Below the pieces are notes generated by a model, which was not told the DNA's origin, did not search any database, and saw only the letters and a list, made by a program, of their open reading frames with translations. The translations under genes and the position numbers were made by a program. Shown one piece after another: positions 34,210 through 43,366 of a stretch of 64,000 nucleotides of DNA (position 1 is its first letter; each line of letters opens with the position of its first letter). The stretch is from Ilumatobacter sp963746265 (GTDB taxonomy: Bacteria > Actinomycetota > Acidimicrobiia > Acidimicrobiales > Ilumatobacteraceae), in assembly GCA_963746265.1 (NCBI GenBank), contig CAVVAM010000015.1, forward strand, positions 1 to 64,000. The letters run 5' to 3'.

Positions 34210-34731
34210 GTGCAGAACGTCGTGGCCGTGCTGGTGGTGCTGGTCGCGCTGGTTCCGGGCGCATGGTGGGTGTCGCACACCCGGCTCGTCGCCGCCCGCA
34301 ACGACGTCGAGAACAGTTGGGCCGACGTCGACAGCGAGCTGCAGCGCCGACATGCACTGATCCCGCAACTCGTCGAATCGGTGCGTGCCGCGGCGGTGCA
34401 CGAGCTCGACCTGCTCACCGAGCTCGCCGACCGGAACCGCGACGCCACCTGCACACCACTCACCGCCCGGGCCGCCAACGACCTGGAGCCGCCGCTGGTC
34501 GACGCCACCCGGCGGGTGATCGCCCTGCGGGAGCGCTATCCGAAGCTCAACAGCGAGCACAACTTCCTGGAACTCCAGCGGCAGCTGGCCACGACGGAGG
34601 ATCGAATCGCCGCCGCACGCCGGTTCTACAACACGCGGGTCGAACACCTCAATCGACGCGTCGAGGCGTTCCCGTCAGCGGTCGTGGCGCGCCGGCACGG
34701 TTTCGACCGCGCCGAGTTCTTCGACCTGTGA
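34210..34731 (+). CDS. LemA family protein
   Basis: 173 residues with an N-terminal membrane helix (VAVLVVLVALVPGAWWVSHTRL) and a long helical body carrying the LemA landmarks NDVENSWADVDSELQRRHALIPQLVESV, YPKLNSEHNFLELQRQLATTEDRIAAARRFYN and a VEAFPS end. LemA proteins are membrane-bound helical proteins of unknown mechanism. Start GTG 34210, one base after the previous stop. Its 3' end overlaps the convergent MFS gene by 57 bp. Confidence 0.9.
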   Translation: MQNVVAVLVVLVALVPGAWWVSHTRLVAARNDVENSWADVDSELQRRHALIPQLVESVRAAAVHELDLLTELADRNRDATCTPLTARAANDLEPPLVDATRRVIALRERYPKLNSEHNFLELQRQLATTEDRIAAARRFYNTRVEHLNRRVEAFPSAVVARRHGFDRAEFFDL

Positions 34732-35952
34732 GGGTTCCGACCCCTGCCCGTCGGACCACTCGCTCGACGAATCGACGACGGTCCGCCAGAGTGTCAGGAG
34801 CCCCAGACCGGCGATCACGGCACCGCCCAGGAACCCGGCCCGTTTGGTGAACAGCTCGCCCAACGCTCCGAGCACCACGCCACCGACCACCGAACCGAGC
34901 TCGAAGAACATGGTGAACGTGCTGAGCGCGCTGGCACGCTCGTCGTCGGCGACGCGGTTGACCACGTTGGCCATGAGCGACGGGTAGAGGAACGCCATGC
35001 CGAGTCCGACGACGGCGGCACCGACCCACAGTGCCCACGGCTCGGCGACGACGGCGATGAGGGTGAGCCCGACCGCCAGCGAGCTGAGCGCGATCGTGAC
35101 CATGCGCAACTCGCCCAGGCGCTCGGGGAGTCGGGCACCGAACAGTCGCAGCATCAAGCTGACGGCGCTGTAGAGGAGGAACAGCCCGGCCGAGCCCGCC
35201 AATCCGACGGTGCGGGCGTACTCGGGCAGGAATGCAGCGAACACCGAGAACGCTGCGATGCCCGACGCCAGCACCATGCCGGGCCAGAGCGCGGCCCGAT
35301 GGAACAGCGGAGGCTTGTCGCCGCTCGACGCCGGCGCGCTCGAGCGGTCGACCCGTTTCGGAACGCCGAGCACCGTCACCGCCGCCAACGCGGAGAAACC
35401 GGCGGCAACCAGGAACGTGAGCGCGTACCGGTCGTCGCGGAGCACCCATTCGCCGATCGTCGGGCCCAGCCCCATGCCGCCGTAGACCGCCACCGAGAAG
35501 TAACTGGCCGCCTCGGCCCGCCGGTTCGGCGGCGCGAGATCGGCGATCAACGTGGCGGCACCGACGAACAGGGCGGCCTCGCCGAGCCCCATGAAACCTC
35601 GGAGCACGAGCACGTGCCAGAGCTCCGTGCTCAGCCCGAGCAACGCTCCCGCGGCGGCGGCAACGAGTGCACCCGCCATCATCAGCGCACGGCGGCCGAA
35701 GCGCTCGATCAACCGCCCGAGGAACGGTCGGGCCACGACGGCAGCTGCCGCGAACGATGCCACGGCGAGGCCCACGCCGAACTCGCCGGAGCCCAGCTCG
35801 TCCTCGATGAATCGAGGGATCGTCACGAGCATGATCCCGATGTAGAAGAAGAAGACGAACGCGGTGATGGTCACCGACACGAAGGGGCGCGTGATCAGGC
35901 GCCCCGACGGGTCAGGCGCCGCCGGTCGTTCGTTCGTGAGCATTCCGTCCAT
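34675..35952 (-). CDS. MFS transporter
   Basis: 425-residue major facilitator with 12 predicted helices, starting FVSVTITAFVFFFYIGIMLVTIPRFIEDELG and including the loop 2-3 signature RPFLGRLIERFGRR and the second-half repeat RLFGARLPERLGELR. It resembles drug or metabolite efflux proteins of the YfcJ/arabinose-efflux type; the substrate is unknown. Start ATG 35952 or 35943 (MLTNERPAAP); upstream frame is noise. The C-terminal tail is acidic and Ser-rich and overlaps lemA on the other strand. Confidence 0.9.
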   Translation of the reverse strand: MDGMLTNERPAAPDPSGRLITRPFVSVTITAFVFFFYIGIMLVTIPRFIEDELGSGEFGVGLAVASFAAAAVVARPFLGRLIERFGRRALMMAGALVAAAAGALLGLSTELWHVLVLRGFMGLGEAALFVGAATLIADLAPPNRRAEAASYFSVAVYGGMGLGPTIGEWVLRDDRYALTFLVAAGFSALAAVTVLGVPKRVDRSSAPASSGDKPPLFHRAALWPGMVLASGIAAFSVFAAFLPEYARTVGLAGSAGLFLLYSAVSLMLRLFGARLPERLGELRMVTIALSSLAVGLTLIAVVAEPWALWVGAAVVGLGMAFLYPSLMANVVNRVADDERASALSTFTMFFELGSVVGGVVLGALGELFTKRAGFLGGAVIAGLGLLTLWRTVVDSSSEWSDGQGSEPSQVEELGAVETVPARHDR

Positions 35953-36011
35953 CGTCGTGGTTGCAACAACCGATGCCACGGTCGGATTCCGAAATCGACC
36001 GCGGTCGTGTG

Positions 36012-36905
36012 TCACACCGCCGGATCGAAGCGGGCGACGTCGACGGAGACGTCGAGCTCCTGCGCGGTGGCCGGACCGATCATCACGCCACGCACCGGTG
36101 TGACGTCGGCGTAGTCCCGACCCCACGCCACGGTGACGTGATCGTTGACCGGCAGATGGCCGTTCGTCGGGTCGAAATCGACCCATCCCGCGTTCGGTGT
36201 CCAGACCGAGCACCACGCATGCGACGCGTCCGCGCCGACCAGTTTCGGCTCGCCGGGCGGCGGCGCGGTCTCGATGTAGCCGCTGACATACCGCGCCGCG
36301 AGGCCCAGCGACCGGAGGCAACCGATGGCGAGGTGGGCAAAATCCTGACACACGCCTCGCCGTTCGCCGAGCACGTCCTCGAGCGGGGTGGAGACGTCGG
36401 AGAAGCCCGAGTCGAACTCGAACCCGGTGAAGATCGCCTGGCAGAGCGCTGCCGTCGCTTCGACGATCGGGCGGCCGGGCGCGAAGGCGTCACCGGCGAT
36501 CGGTTGCAGCTCGGCGCGGAGTTTCCCGGCGTCGACGAACGTCGATGTCGCCCGGTACATCCCGACATCGACAGCCTGGTGTCCGCCGAGTTGCTCGACG
36601 ACCCGAGTGACCTCTTCCCATGGAGTGGTGTCGACCGGCAGCGGACGGTCGAGGACCTCGACGACGCTCATCGCCTCGACGGTCATCTCCTCGTGCGGGA
36701 CGTGGAGGCCGAATTGGTTGACCAGGTTGCCGAACGCGTCGATGTACGAGTCCCACTCCGAAGCCGTCGGCACGAGCCGCACGTCGGCATCGATGACGGT
36801 CTGCCACTCGGTCGGTCGGGGGACCAGGCAGGCGACGGTGTAGCCGTCGGTCATCGACGCCCCGTAGCGGTAGCTCGTGCGATGCGTCACCCGGTAGGTC
36901 GTCAC
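36012..36905 (-). CDS. transglutaminase-like domain protein
   Basis: 297 residues: an N-terminal beta-rich domain (TTYRVTHRTSYRYGASMTDGYTVACLVPRP) and a transglutaminase-like protease fold with the Cys-His-Asp triad in RRGVCQDFAHLAIGCLRSLG, ASHAWCSVW and GWVDFDPTNG. Fourth gene of a coupled operon; its ATG overlaps the previous gene's stop by 4 bp. In this widespread cassette (cp-ATP-grasp, alpha-E, transglutaminase) the enzyme is thought to cleave or cross-link a peptide made by the ATP-grasp partner (published comparative-genomics prediction; not demonstrated here). Confidence 0.92.
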   Translation of the reverse strand: MTTYRVTHRTSYRYGASMTDGYTVACLVPRPTEWQTVIDADVRLVPTASEWDSYIDAFGNLVNQFGLHVPHEEMTVEAMSVVEVLDRPLPVDTTPWEEVTRVVEQLGGHQAVDVGMYRATSTFVDAGKLRAELQPIAGDAFAPGRPIVEATAALCQAIFTGFEFDSGFSDVSTPLEDVLGERRGVCQDFAHLAIGCLRSLGLAARYVSGYIETAPPPGEPKLVGADASHAWCSVWTPNAGWVDFDPTNGHLPVNDHVTVAWGRDYADVTPVRGVMIGPATAQELDVSVDVARFDPAV

Positions 36906-39124
36906 CAGCTACTCCCGGTCGGGCGCATCACGATCGGGTTGACCGGCGTCGAGAACCATTCGCTCACGACGCTCGCACCGGCGTCCACGATGATCCCGCG
37001 AAGCGTCGGGATCAGCTCCGGGATCGGGAGTGCGAGCGCAGCTCTCGCGTCGGAGATCACCTCCGGGCTGATCGACACCTCCCCGTTTCCGGCGTGCACA
37101 GCGAGCGTCGCGATCGACGCCGCGAGCGATCTCGGGTTGGCCTCGTCGTGGATCACGAGATCGAGCGCAGCGTCGATCTCGACGTCACTGCGATACCGGC
37201 GCCGGTACGCGACGAGGCTCTCACAGGCGGCGAGCAGCACTTCGAGTGCCGCCGAGTCCACGTCATCGTCGAGCTCCGTGCCGATGGGAGGCGGTTCGAA
37301 GATGCTCTCGACCAAGTCGAGCACCACGAGGCATCGTTCGAGACGACGCCCGGTGTCGCCGATACGCCACGCGGGTCCTCGGACGGTGCTCTCGCGCCAG
37401 AGTCCGGCAAGCGCCGCGAAATCTGCCAACACGGCGTCGAGGTCGTCGACCACCGTCAGGTGGGCCTGCAGCGACGAACGCAGCTCGGCCAGATGGGAGA
37501 GCACCCGGCCGGTCGTGACCGACAGGAACTCTCGAACCGTGGTGGCCTCGGTGAGCAACGATCCGATCTCTCCGGCGACCGCATCGCCGAGCGATGACAG
37601 CTCGGCCTGCAGGACCGACAGGTCGGAGTCGAACGACCAGTGGCCGTCCCTCCGAACACCACTCACGACGCGGATCATGCGCGACGTCCAAGCACCCCCG
37701 TGCATGCTGAGCAGACCAGCGTCCTGTTCGAGCCGAGCACCGACGACACGCATCGTGCGTGCCATCGCCTCGGCGCGCTCGGCGGCCCGATTGGTCCAGT
37801 ACAGGGCATCGGCCGCACGGGTCGGCACCGAACGTCCCAGGTTGACCTGAGGCAGTCGCGCGCCGACGACGGGTGCGACCGTCTGGCCGAGCACCCACAC
37901 GTCCTTGGCCAGGCACGCCGTGGGCTGGCGAGGGTCGTCACCGGGAGCGAGCACACGGCCGGTGCCGCCGGGCATGACCGACACGCTCTCGCCGTCGTTC
38001 ACCGCGAAGAGCCGGATCACGACGCTCGCCTCGCTCGCACCGGCGAGCGAACCCGGCGCGAGCGGTGCCGTCGCCAGCGGATGGTACGGCTGGGGTAGGA
38101 GGGCCAGCGCCTGCTCCATCGGCCGGAGACGTGAACACGCGTCCGACAGGAACGGTGCGACCTCGGGCGCCTCCGCAACACCCGATCCGTGCGCGTTGGC
38201 CAGCACGACCCCACCAGACCGGACCGCCTGCAGCAGCCCCGGCACGCCGATCGAGCCGCGGGCGGCCACCTCGAGCGGGTCGACCATCGGGTCGTCGACT
38301 CGGCGGTAGATGACGTCGACGGCTTCCAGCCCGTCCAACGTCCGCAGCCAGGTCCGGCGTTGCCGCACGACGAGGTCGGCTCCCTCGACGAGGTTCAGCC
38401 CGAGCTGTACCGCCAGATACGAGTGATCGACGTACGACGGATGGTCGAGACCACCGGAGAACACCACGGTGCGAGGGCTCTCGACCGGTGAAGCGGCGGC
38501 GAGAGCACGCCGGATCGACACCGGATAGCGAGCCATCGACGCGACATCGGCCCCCGTCATGACCTCCGGCACGACCCGCGACATCACCGAGCGGTCGAGC
38601 AGGGCGTAACCCACGCCCGCCGGAACGTCGGTGATGTCCTGCACCACGTACCACGCGCCGTCGGCACCGAGCGCCACATCGACGGCGTAGGTCACCAGCC
38701 AACGACGCGGACGGGAACCGACCGCGTTGATCCGGAACCGGTCGGTCGACCCGAGCGCGACGGTCGGGACGATCCGTTCGTGCATGAGGATCTGCTCGCC
38801 GTAGACGTCGGCGATGACGGCCTCGAGGCCTTCCATGCGCTCGGCGACAGCCAGCGACAGCCACCGGAACGTCGCCGCGTCGATCACGACCGGAATCGGG
38901 TCGAGACGCCACGGCCGACTCGTGACCGTCGCGAGCCGCCCGTCGGCGCGGATCGGCAGGTCGTGCACGAGATGCCCGGCGCCATCGGCCATCAGCAGGC
39001 GGTCGGCCCGCGCCTGACGGCCGTCGAGCGCGCCGGGATCGAGCAACCGGTCCCGCAGATCCCCACGGGGGTGCAGCGGTTGGTCTCCCGCCCGGGTCGA
39101 TGTCAACGACATATTCGGCACCAT
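36902..39124 (-). CDS. circularly permuted ATP-grasp / alpha-E fusion protein
   Basis: 740 residues. About 1-430 is a circularly permuted type 2 ATP-grasp-like domain (WRLDPIPVVIDAATFRWL; VQDITDVPAGVGYALLDRSVMSRVVPE; GGLDHPSYVDHSYLAVQLGLNLVEGADLVV; VIYRRVDDPMVDPLE). About 440-735 is an all-helical alpha-E domain (SVPTRAADALYWTNRAAERAEAMARTMRVVGARLEQD). The ATP-grasp half parallels the separate protein at 40-41.6 kb but lacks its VVKPANESGGYGI nucleotide segment, reading instead SVVIRLFAVNDGES, so it may be catalytically degenerate. It lies 35 bp after the alpha-E gene. Start ATG 39124 or 39112 is uncertain. Confidence 0.85.
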   Translation of the reverse strand: MVPNMSLTSTRAGDQPLHPRGDLRDRLLDPGALDGRQARADRLLMADGAGHLVHDLPIRADGRLATVTSRPWRLDPIPVVIDAATFRWLSLAVAERMEGLEAVIADVYGEQILMHERIVPTVALGSTDRFRINAVGSRPRRWLVTYAVDVALGADGAWYVVQDITDVPAGVGYALLDRSVMSRVVPEVMTGADVASMARYPVSIRRALAAASPVESPRTVVFSGGLDHPSYVDHSYLAVQLGLNLVEGADLVVRQRRTWLRTLDGLEAVDVIYRRVDDPMVDPLEVAARGSIGVPGLLQAVRSGGVVLANAHGSGVAEAPEVAPFLSDACSRLRPMEQALALLPQPYHPLATAPLAPGSLAGASEASVVIRLFAVNDGESVSVMPGGTGRVLAPGDDPRQPTACLAKDVWVLGQTVAPVVGARLPQVNLGRSVPTRAADALYWTNRAAERAEAMARTMRVVGARLEQDAGLLSMHGGAWTSRMIRVVSGVRRDGHWSFDSDLSVLQAELSSLGDAVAGEIGSLLTEATTVREFLSVTTGRVLSHLAELRSSLQAHLTVVDDLDAVLADFAALAGLWRESTVRGPAWRIGDTGRRLERCLVVLDLVESIFEPPPIGTELDDDVDSAALEVLLAACESLVAYRRRYRSDVEIDAALDLVIHDEANPRSLAASIATLAVHAGNGEVSISPEVISDARAALALPIPELIPTLRGIIVDAGASVVSEWFSTPVNPIVMRPTGSSW

Positions 39125-39159
39125 GCTGCCAGGAACACGGTCAGCTCCACGTCACGACG

Positions 39160-40110
39160 TCACATGACGACGTCGACGTACCGACGGCAGATCGTGTCGC
39201 CGAGATGCGCAATGGCACGCTGGACGACTTCCATCGACCGGTCGAGTTCGGCGCCGCCCCCGTGGCCCGGCTGGGCGGCGGCCAGTGCGGCTTCGGCCTG
39301 GGTCAGTGATTCGAGCACCTCGGACGAAGTCGGCAGCTCCCCGGCGACCCGCCTGATCTCGTCGAAGCATCCCTGCACCGATCGGGGGAAGGCACCGTAT
39401 TCCAACAGGAACCGTACGACGGTCATCCCGTCGATCGGACCTCGCGTCGCACGCTGGTACATCTGCAGCGCCGACACCGAGCGCAGGACACTCATCCATC
39501 GGACCTCGTCGTGTACGAGGTCGTACTGCTCCGCGGATTCGAGCGTGAGGATGCCGGCCGCCGCGACCCCCAGGACGCGGGTGGTCATGTCGGCCCGTTC
39601 GATGAGGCGTCCGAGCCTGATGATCTGATACGGATCCGAACGAGTCATCGTCGACTCGAGAATGCCGTCGAGTCGCCTGCTGATCTCGACGACGCGCACC
39701 AGGAAGCGGTCGCGCAATTGCCGGTCGACGGCGCCGCTCGCGGTGGCGTCGACGTACTGCGAGAGCTGGTTGATCGCCTGCCACGCCTCTCGCGGCAACA
39801 CCTCACGCGTCGTTCGGAAGTTCTCGCGGGCCGCGGAGACACTCGTCGCGATGCTGCTGCTCGCCGATCGATCAGCGAGCAGGTGGCGCAGCACGGTGAA
39901 CTCCCCCGCCGGGTCGGTCGGAGGCACGTCGATCACGACAGACGAACCGGCGATCACCGCCAGCGGCTCCCATCGCAAGAGTTCATCGCTCGGGTAGTCG
40001 ACGACGAGGTCGTTGTACGCGCGCACGATGCGCGCCGTGTCCTCGGCTCGTTCCACGTAGCGCGCCCCCCAGTAGAGGCGTCCGGCAGTTCGGGCCAGGA
40101 GCACCGTCAC
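39160..40110 (-). CDS. alpha-E domain protein
   Basis: 316-residue all-helical protein of the alpha-E family, opening with LLARTAGRLYWGARYVERAEDTARIVRAYNDLVVD and containing LRDRFLVRVVEISRRLDGILESTMTRSDPYQIIRLGRLIERADMTTRVLGV. The domain always accompanies circularly permuted ATP-grasp proteins and is predicted to help peptide-bond synthesis. GTG start at 40110 overlaps the ATP-grasp stop (GTGA). The operon order matches the typical arrangement. Confidence 0.93.
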   Translation of the reverse strand: MTVLLARTAGRLYWGARYVERAEDTARIVRAYNDLVVDYPSDELLRWEPLAVIAGSSVVIDVPPTDPAGEFTVLRHLLADRSASSSIATSVSAARENFRTTREVLPREAWQAINQLSQYVDATASGAVDRQLRDRFLVRVVEISRRLDGILESTMTRSDPYQIIRLGRLIERADMTTRVLGVAAAGILTLESAEQYDLVHDEVRWMSVLRSVSALQMYQRATRGPIDGMTVVRFLLEYGAFPRSVQGCFDEIRRVAGELPTSSEVLESLTQAEAALAAAQPGHGGGAELDRSMEVVQRAIAHLGDTICRRYVDVVM

Positions 40111-41594
40111 GTGTCGGACCCTTGGCTCTGGTGCTGCGTTTGGTGTTGCTGCTGCTCGTCTCCCGGTTGCGCGCCGGCGAACGATTCGTAGCGGCCGTCG
40201 ACGATCCAGGTGTCCTTGCTGCCGCCTCCCTGCGACGAGTTCACGATCAGCGAACCCTTCCTCAACGCCACTCGGGTGAGACCGCCAGGGGTCACGTAGC
40301 TGCGATCGCTCGTCAACACGAAGGGTCGGAGATCGACGTGGCGAGCCTCGATCCCGTCGTCGACGAGTGTCGGCACGGTCGACAGCGACAGGATCGGCTG
40401 TGCCACCCAGTTGCGGGGGTCGGCTTCGATCGCCGTGATCGCGTCGTCGAGCTCGGCTCTGGATGCGCTGTTGCCGATCAGAATGCCGTAGCCGCCGCTC
40501 TCGTTGGCGGGTTTGACGACGAGATCGCCGATGTGGTCGATCACGTGCCGACGTTCGTCGTCGTACATCGTGCGATACGTCGGCACGTTCGGGATCGTCG
40601 GCTCCTCGCCCAGGTAGTACCGGACGATGTCAGGCATCCATGCGTACACGACCTTGTCGTCGGCAACGCCCGCACCGGGCGCGTTGGCCAGACCGACCTT
40701 GCCCGACTTCCAGGCCCGGATCAGACCGGGGACACCGAGCATCGAGTCGGATCGGAACACCTCGGGATCGAGGAACAGGTCGTCGATGCGGCGGTAGATG
40801 ACGTGAACCCGTTCGAGCCCGTTGATGGTCTTCATGTAGACGCAGTCGTCGTCGCCGACGACCAGATCGGCACCCTCGACGAGCTGGGCACCCATTCGTT
40901 CGGCGAGGAACGAGTGCTCGAAGTAGGCCGAGTTGTAGATGCCCGGCGTGAGGACCGCGATCTGCGGTTCCGCGACGCCGTCCGGCGAGATCGACGCGAG
41001 CAGCCGGTTCAGTTCGTCGGTGTACCCGTCGACCGGACGGATGCGCTGACGCTCGAACAGCTCGGCGAACGCGCGCTTCGTGACCCCCCGGTTCTCGATC
41101 ACGTAGCTGACCCCCGACGGAACACGAAGGTTGTCCTCGAGCACGTACATCTGGCCGTCGTCGTCACGGACGAGGTCGGTGCCCGAGATGTGCGCCCACA
41201 CGCCGTGCTTGGGCCGCACGCCTCGCAGCTGAGGTCGGAAGTTGACGGACGCGCCGAGCAGTTCGGCAGGGAACACGCCGTCGGCGATGATCCGCTGGTC
41301 GTTGTAGAGATCGTCGATGAACATGTTGAGCGCCCGGAGACGCTGGGCGAGCCCGGCGCTGATCGCGTCCCATTCACCACCGTCGATCACCCGCGGGATG
41401 ATGTCGAACGGCCATGCCCGGTCGATGTTCTGCCCGTCGGAGTAGACGGTGAACGTGATGCCCATCGTCAAGATGTCGATCTCGGCGCGGCGCTGCCGCT
41501 CGCTGAGCTCGTCGTACCCGATCGAATCGATGAGGCGCATCAGTGCGGCACCCAACTCGCGCGGGGTGCCGTCGTCGGTCAGCAGCTCATCCAT
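40107..41594 (-). CDS. circularly permuted type 2 ATP-grasp protein
   Basis: 495 residues, first gene of the four-gene operon. ATP-grasp landmarks: FDIIPRVIDGGEWDAISAGLAQRLRALNMFIDDLYNDQRI, YVLEDNLRVPSGVSYVIENR, PGIYNSAYFEHSFLAERMGAQLVEGADLVV, VHVIYRRIDDLFLDPE, DLVVKPANESGGYGILIG (nucleotide-binding) and DLRPFVL with metal-binding residues. The tail is Gln/His-rich (QPGDEQQQHQTQHQSQ). Predicted to ligate amino acids or small peptides using ATP; no substrate known. The start ATG 41594 (MDELLTDDGTPRE) is good. Confidence 0.93.
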   Translation of the reverse strand: MDELLTDDGTPRELGAALMRLIDSIGYDELSERQRRAEIDILTMGITFTVYSDGQNIDRAWPFDIIPRVIDGGEWDAISAGLAQRLRALNMFIDDLYNDQRIIADGVFPAELLGASVNFRPQLRGVRPKHGVWAHISGTDLVRDDDGQMYVLEDNLRVPSGVSYVIENRGVTKRAFAELFERQRIRPVDGYTDELNRLLASISPDGVAEPQIAVLTPGIYNSAYFEHSFLAERMGAQLVEGADLVVGDDDCVYMKTINGLERVHVIYRRIDDLFLDPEVFRSDSMLGVPGLIRAWKSGKVGLANAPGAGVADDKVVYAWMPDIVRYYLGEEPTIPNVPTYRTMYDDERRHVIDHIGDLVVKPANESGGYGILIGNSASRAELDDAITAIEADPRNWVAQPILSLSTVPTLVDDGIEARHVDLRPFVLTSDRSYVTPGGLTRVALRKGSLIVNSSQGGGSKDTWIVDGRYESFAGAQPGDEQQQHQTQHQSQGSDT

Positions 41595-41887
41595 CTCGGT
41601 CGACCATAGAGCATGGGTTCACCGGGTCGAAACACGGTACGAGCCACCGATCGGCACGCCGTCGGACACGGCGCCACCGGGCTCGCCCGATGCCGGGGCC
41701 ATCACCACCCACCGGACACGGGAGTCGCCGAGGCCGTCACGGAACGGCACTGTCAGGTGGTGGCCGCATCGTTCAACGTCGCGAACGAGCTCCTGTCGAC
41801 GACGGACCGGCGAGAGTTCTCGGTGGCGCTGTCGTCGCTGTTCGACCTCGGCAAGCTCGGGTTCCAACGATTCGTCGAGGCCGGAGC
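41595..41887. other. unassigned stretch upstream of the ATP-grasp operon
   Basis: About 290 bp with no bounded gene. In the plus direction, a protein-like segment (ASFNVANELLSTTDRREFSVALSSLFDLGKLGFQRFVEAG, about 41766-41886) precedes the small ORF at 41888 in a different frame and has no own stop nearby, so it could be the start of a frameshifted gene. The ATP-grasp promoter must lie here. Confidence 0.35.
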
Positions 41888-42073
41888 ATGGACGAGATCG
41901 CGCTCGACGGTCAGCGGTCCGTGCTGTCGCTCGGTGAGGTCCGGCTGTGCGATGCACGGCGCCGCCAACTCATGCAGGAAGTCACTGCGCTCGTGCAGCG
42001 GTTCGGGTCGGACGTCGACCCGGACGGCACGCTCGTCACGCTGTTCGTCGCTGCCTACGAAGAACAGCCGTAG
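41888..42073 (+). CDS. hypothetical small protein
   Basis: 61-residue open frame, MDEIALDGQRSVLSLGEVRLCDARRRQLMQEVTALVQRFGSDVDPDGTLVTLFVAAYEEQP, ordinary in composition and with the GC codon bias of real genes. It ends 4 bp before the convergent acyl-CoA dehydrogenase. No family recognised. The protein-like upstream segment in another frame raises the possibility that this is the 3' part of a frameshifted gene. Confidence 0.4.
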   Translation: MDEIALDGQRSVLSLGEVRLCDARRRQLMQEVTALVQRFGSDVDPDGTLVTLFVAAYEEQP

Positions 42074-42077
42074 TCGG

Positions 42078-43319
42078 CTACTGCCCCGTCGGCTTGGGCT
42101 CCTTGGGCAGGCCGAGCACCCGCTCACCGACGATGTTGCGCTGGATCTGACTGGTGCCACCCCAGATCGTCTCGGACCGGGAGAAGAAGAACGAGGACAT
42201 CATCGGGCTCACCGGGTAGCCGTCACGGCGCTGGTCGCGCCCGGAGCCCGGCCACGACCCCGACGCGGGTCCGGTGTCGATGCACATCGACGCCGGGCCC
42301 CAGATGTCGAGTGCCAGCTCCATGGCCGTCTGGTGCATCTCCGACCAGAACATCTTGTTCGTGGCCCCGAGCACGACGGTGCCCATGCCCTTCTTGCCGG
42401 TCACCGCCGAGGTGAGGTTGCGCAGTCCGTTGATCCGGAGGATCTGGATCCTCGTGTAGTACTCCATGAGCCGCTGGCGAATGACGGCGTCCTCGATCCG
42501 GCCGTTCGCCTCGGCGGCCTCGCGCATGAGGCGGAACTCCTCCTCGAAACGTCGGTAGCCCGTGGTGGCCGACTGACCGCGCTCGAACGCAAGCGTGGAG
42601 TTGGCGACCTTCCAGCCGTTGTTGACGCCGCCCACGACGGCGTCTTTCGGACACCGGGCGTTGTCGAAGAAGACCTCGGTGAACTCCGCGGTGCCGTCGG
42701 GCTGCGTGATGCCCCGAACCTCGACGCCCGGCTGCTTCATCGGCACGAGCATGTAGCTGATGCCTGCGTGCTTCTTGGCGTCGGGGTCGGTGCGGGTGAG
42801 GAGGAAGCAGTAGTCGGCGTTGTGACCCTGGGTCGTCCACACCTTCTGCCCGTTGATGACCCACTCGTCGCCGTCGAGCACCGCCGACGTCTTCAGGCTG
42901 GCCAGGTCGGAACCCGAGTTCGGCTCGGAGAAGCCCTGGCACCAGCTGGTCTGCCCCTTCAGGATGCCCGGCAGGAACTCCCGCTTCTGTTCCTCGGTGC
43001 CCCACTGCAGCAGCGTCGGGCCGACGAGCGTGTCGCCGAAGAAGTCGCCGCGCATCGGTGCCTTGGCGCGAGCGAACTCCTCGGCCAGGGCAACACCCTG
43101 CATCGTGGTCAGACCCTTGCCGCCGTACTCCTCCGGCCACGTCGCGCAGATCCAGCCGCCCTCGAACAGCTGCTGCGGCCAGGTGCGGTTGAACTCCGTC
43201 CGCTCGTCGTCGGACATCTCGAAGTCGTCGTCGAACCAGCCGTCGGGCAGGTGCTCCTCGAGCCACGCCCGGATCTCGACCCGGAACTCCTCGGCCTCGT
43301 GCGGGTACGTCAGGTCCAT
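42078..43319 (-). CDS. acyl-CoA dehydrogenase
   Basis: 413-residue FAD enzyme of the large acyl-CoA dehydrogenase group. Seen: WPEEYGGKGLTTMQGVALAEEFARAKAP, WCQGFSEPNSGSDLASLKTSA, WVINGQKVWTTQGHNADYCFLLTRTD, and the C-terminal RSETIWGGTSQIQRNIVGERVLGLP with the typical signature. This FadE-type sequence resembles those used for steroid, terpene or fatty acid side chains. Start ATG 43319. A 24-bp palindrome ends 18 bp upstream of the start, so it is probably repressed by a TetR-like protein. Confidence 0.93.
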   Translation of the reverse strand: MDLTYPHEAEEFRVEIRAWLEEHLPDGWFDDDFEMSDDERTEFNRTWPQQLFEGGWICATWPEEYGGKGLTTMQGVALAEEFARAKAPMRGDFFGDTLVGPTLLQWGTEEQKREFLPGILKGQTSWCQGFSEPNSGSDLASLKTSAVLDGDEWVINGQKVWTTQGHNADYCFLLTRTDPDAKKHAGISYMLVPMKQPGVEVRGITQPDGTAEFTEVFFDNARCPKDAVVGGVNNGWKVANSTLAFERGQSATTGYRRFEEEFRLMREAAEANGRIEDAVIRQRLMEYYTRIQILRINGLRNLTSAVTGKKGMGTVVLGATNKMFWSEMHQTAMELALDIWGPASMCIDTGPASGSWPGSGRDQRRDGYPVSPMMSSFFFSRSETIWGGTSQIQRNIVGERVLGLPKEPKPTGQ

Positions 43320-43336
43320 GACACCATTCTGCCAAA

Positions 43337-43360
43337 CGACTTGACCCGTGGGTCAAGTCG
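43337..43360. promoter_or_regulatory. 24-bp palindromic operator before acyl-CoA dehydrogenase
   Basis: Perfect 11-bp arms CGACTTGACCC and GGGTCAAGTCG around a central GT. It lies 18 bp upstream of the dehydrogenase start and 7 bp beyond the end of the upstream GNAT gene. Size and symmetry fit a TetR-family operator; an intrinsic terminator is a weaker alternative, as no T tract follows. Confidence 0.65.
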
Positions 43361-43366
43361 TGCTGG

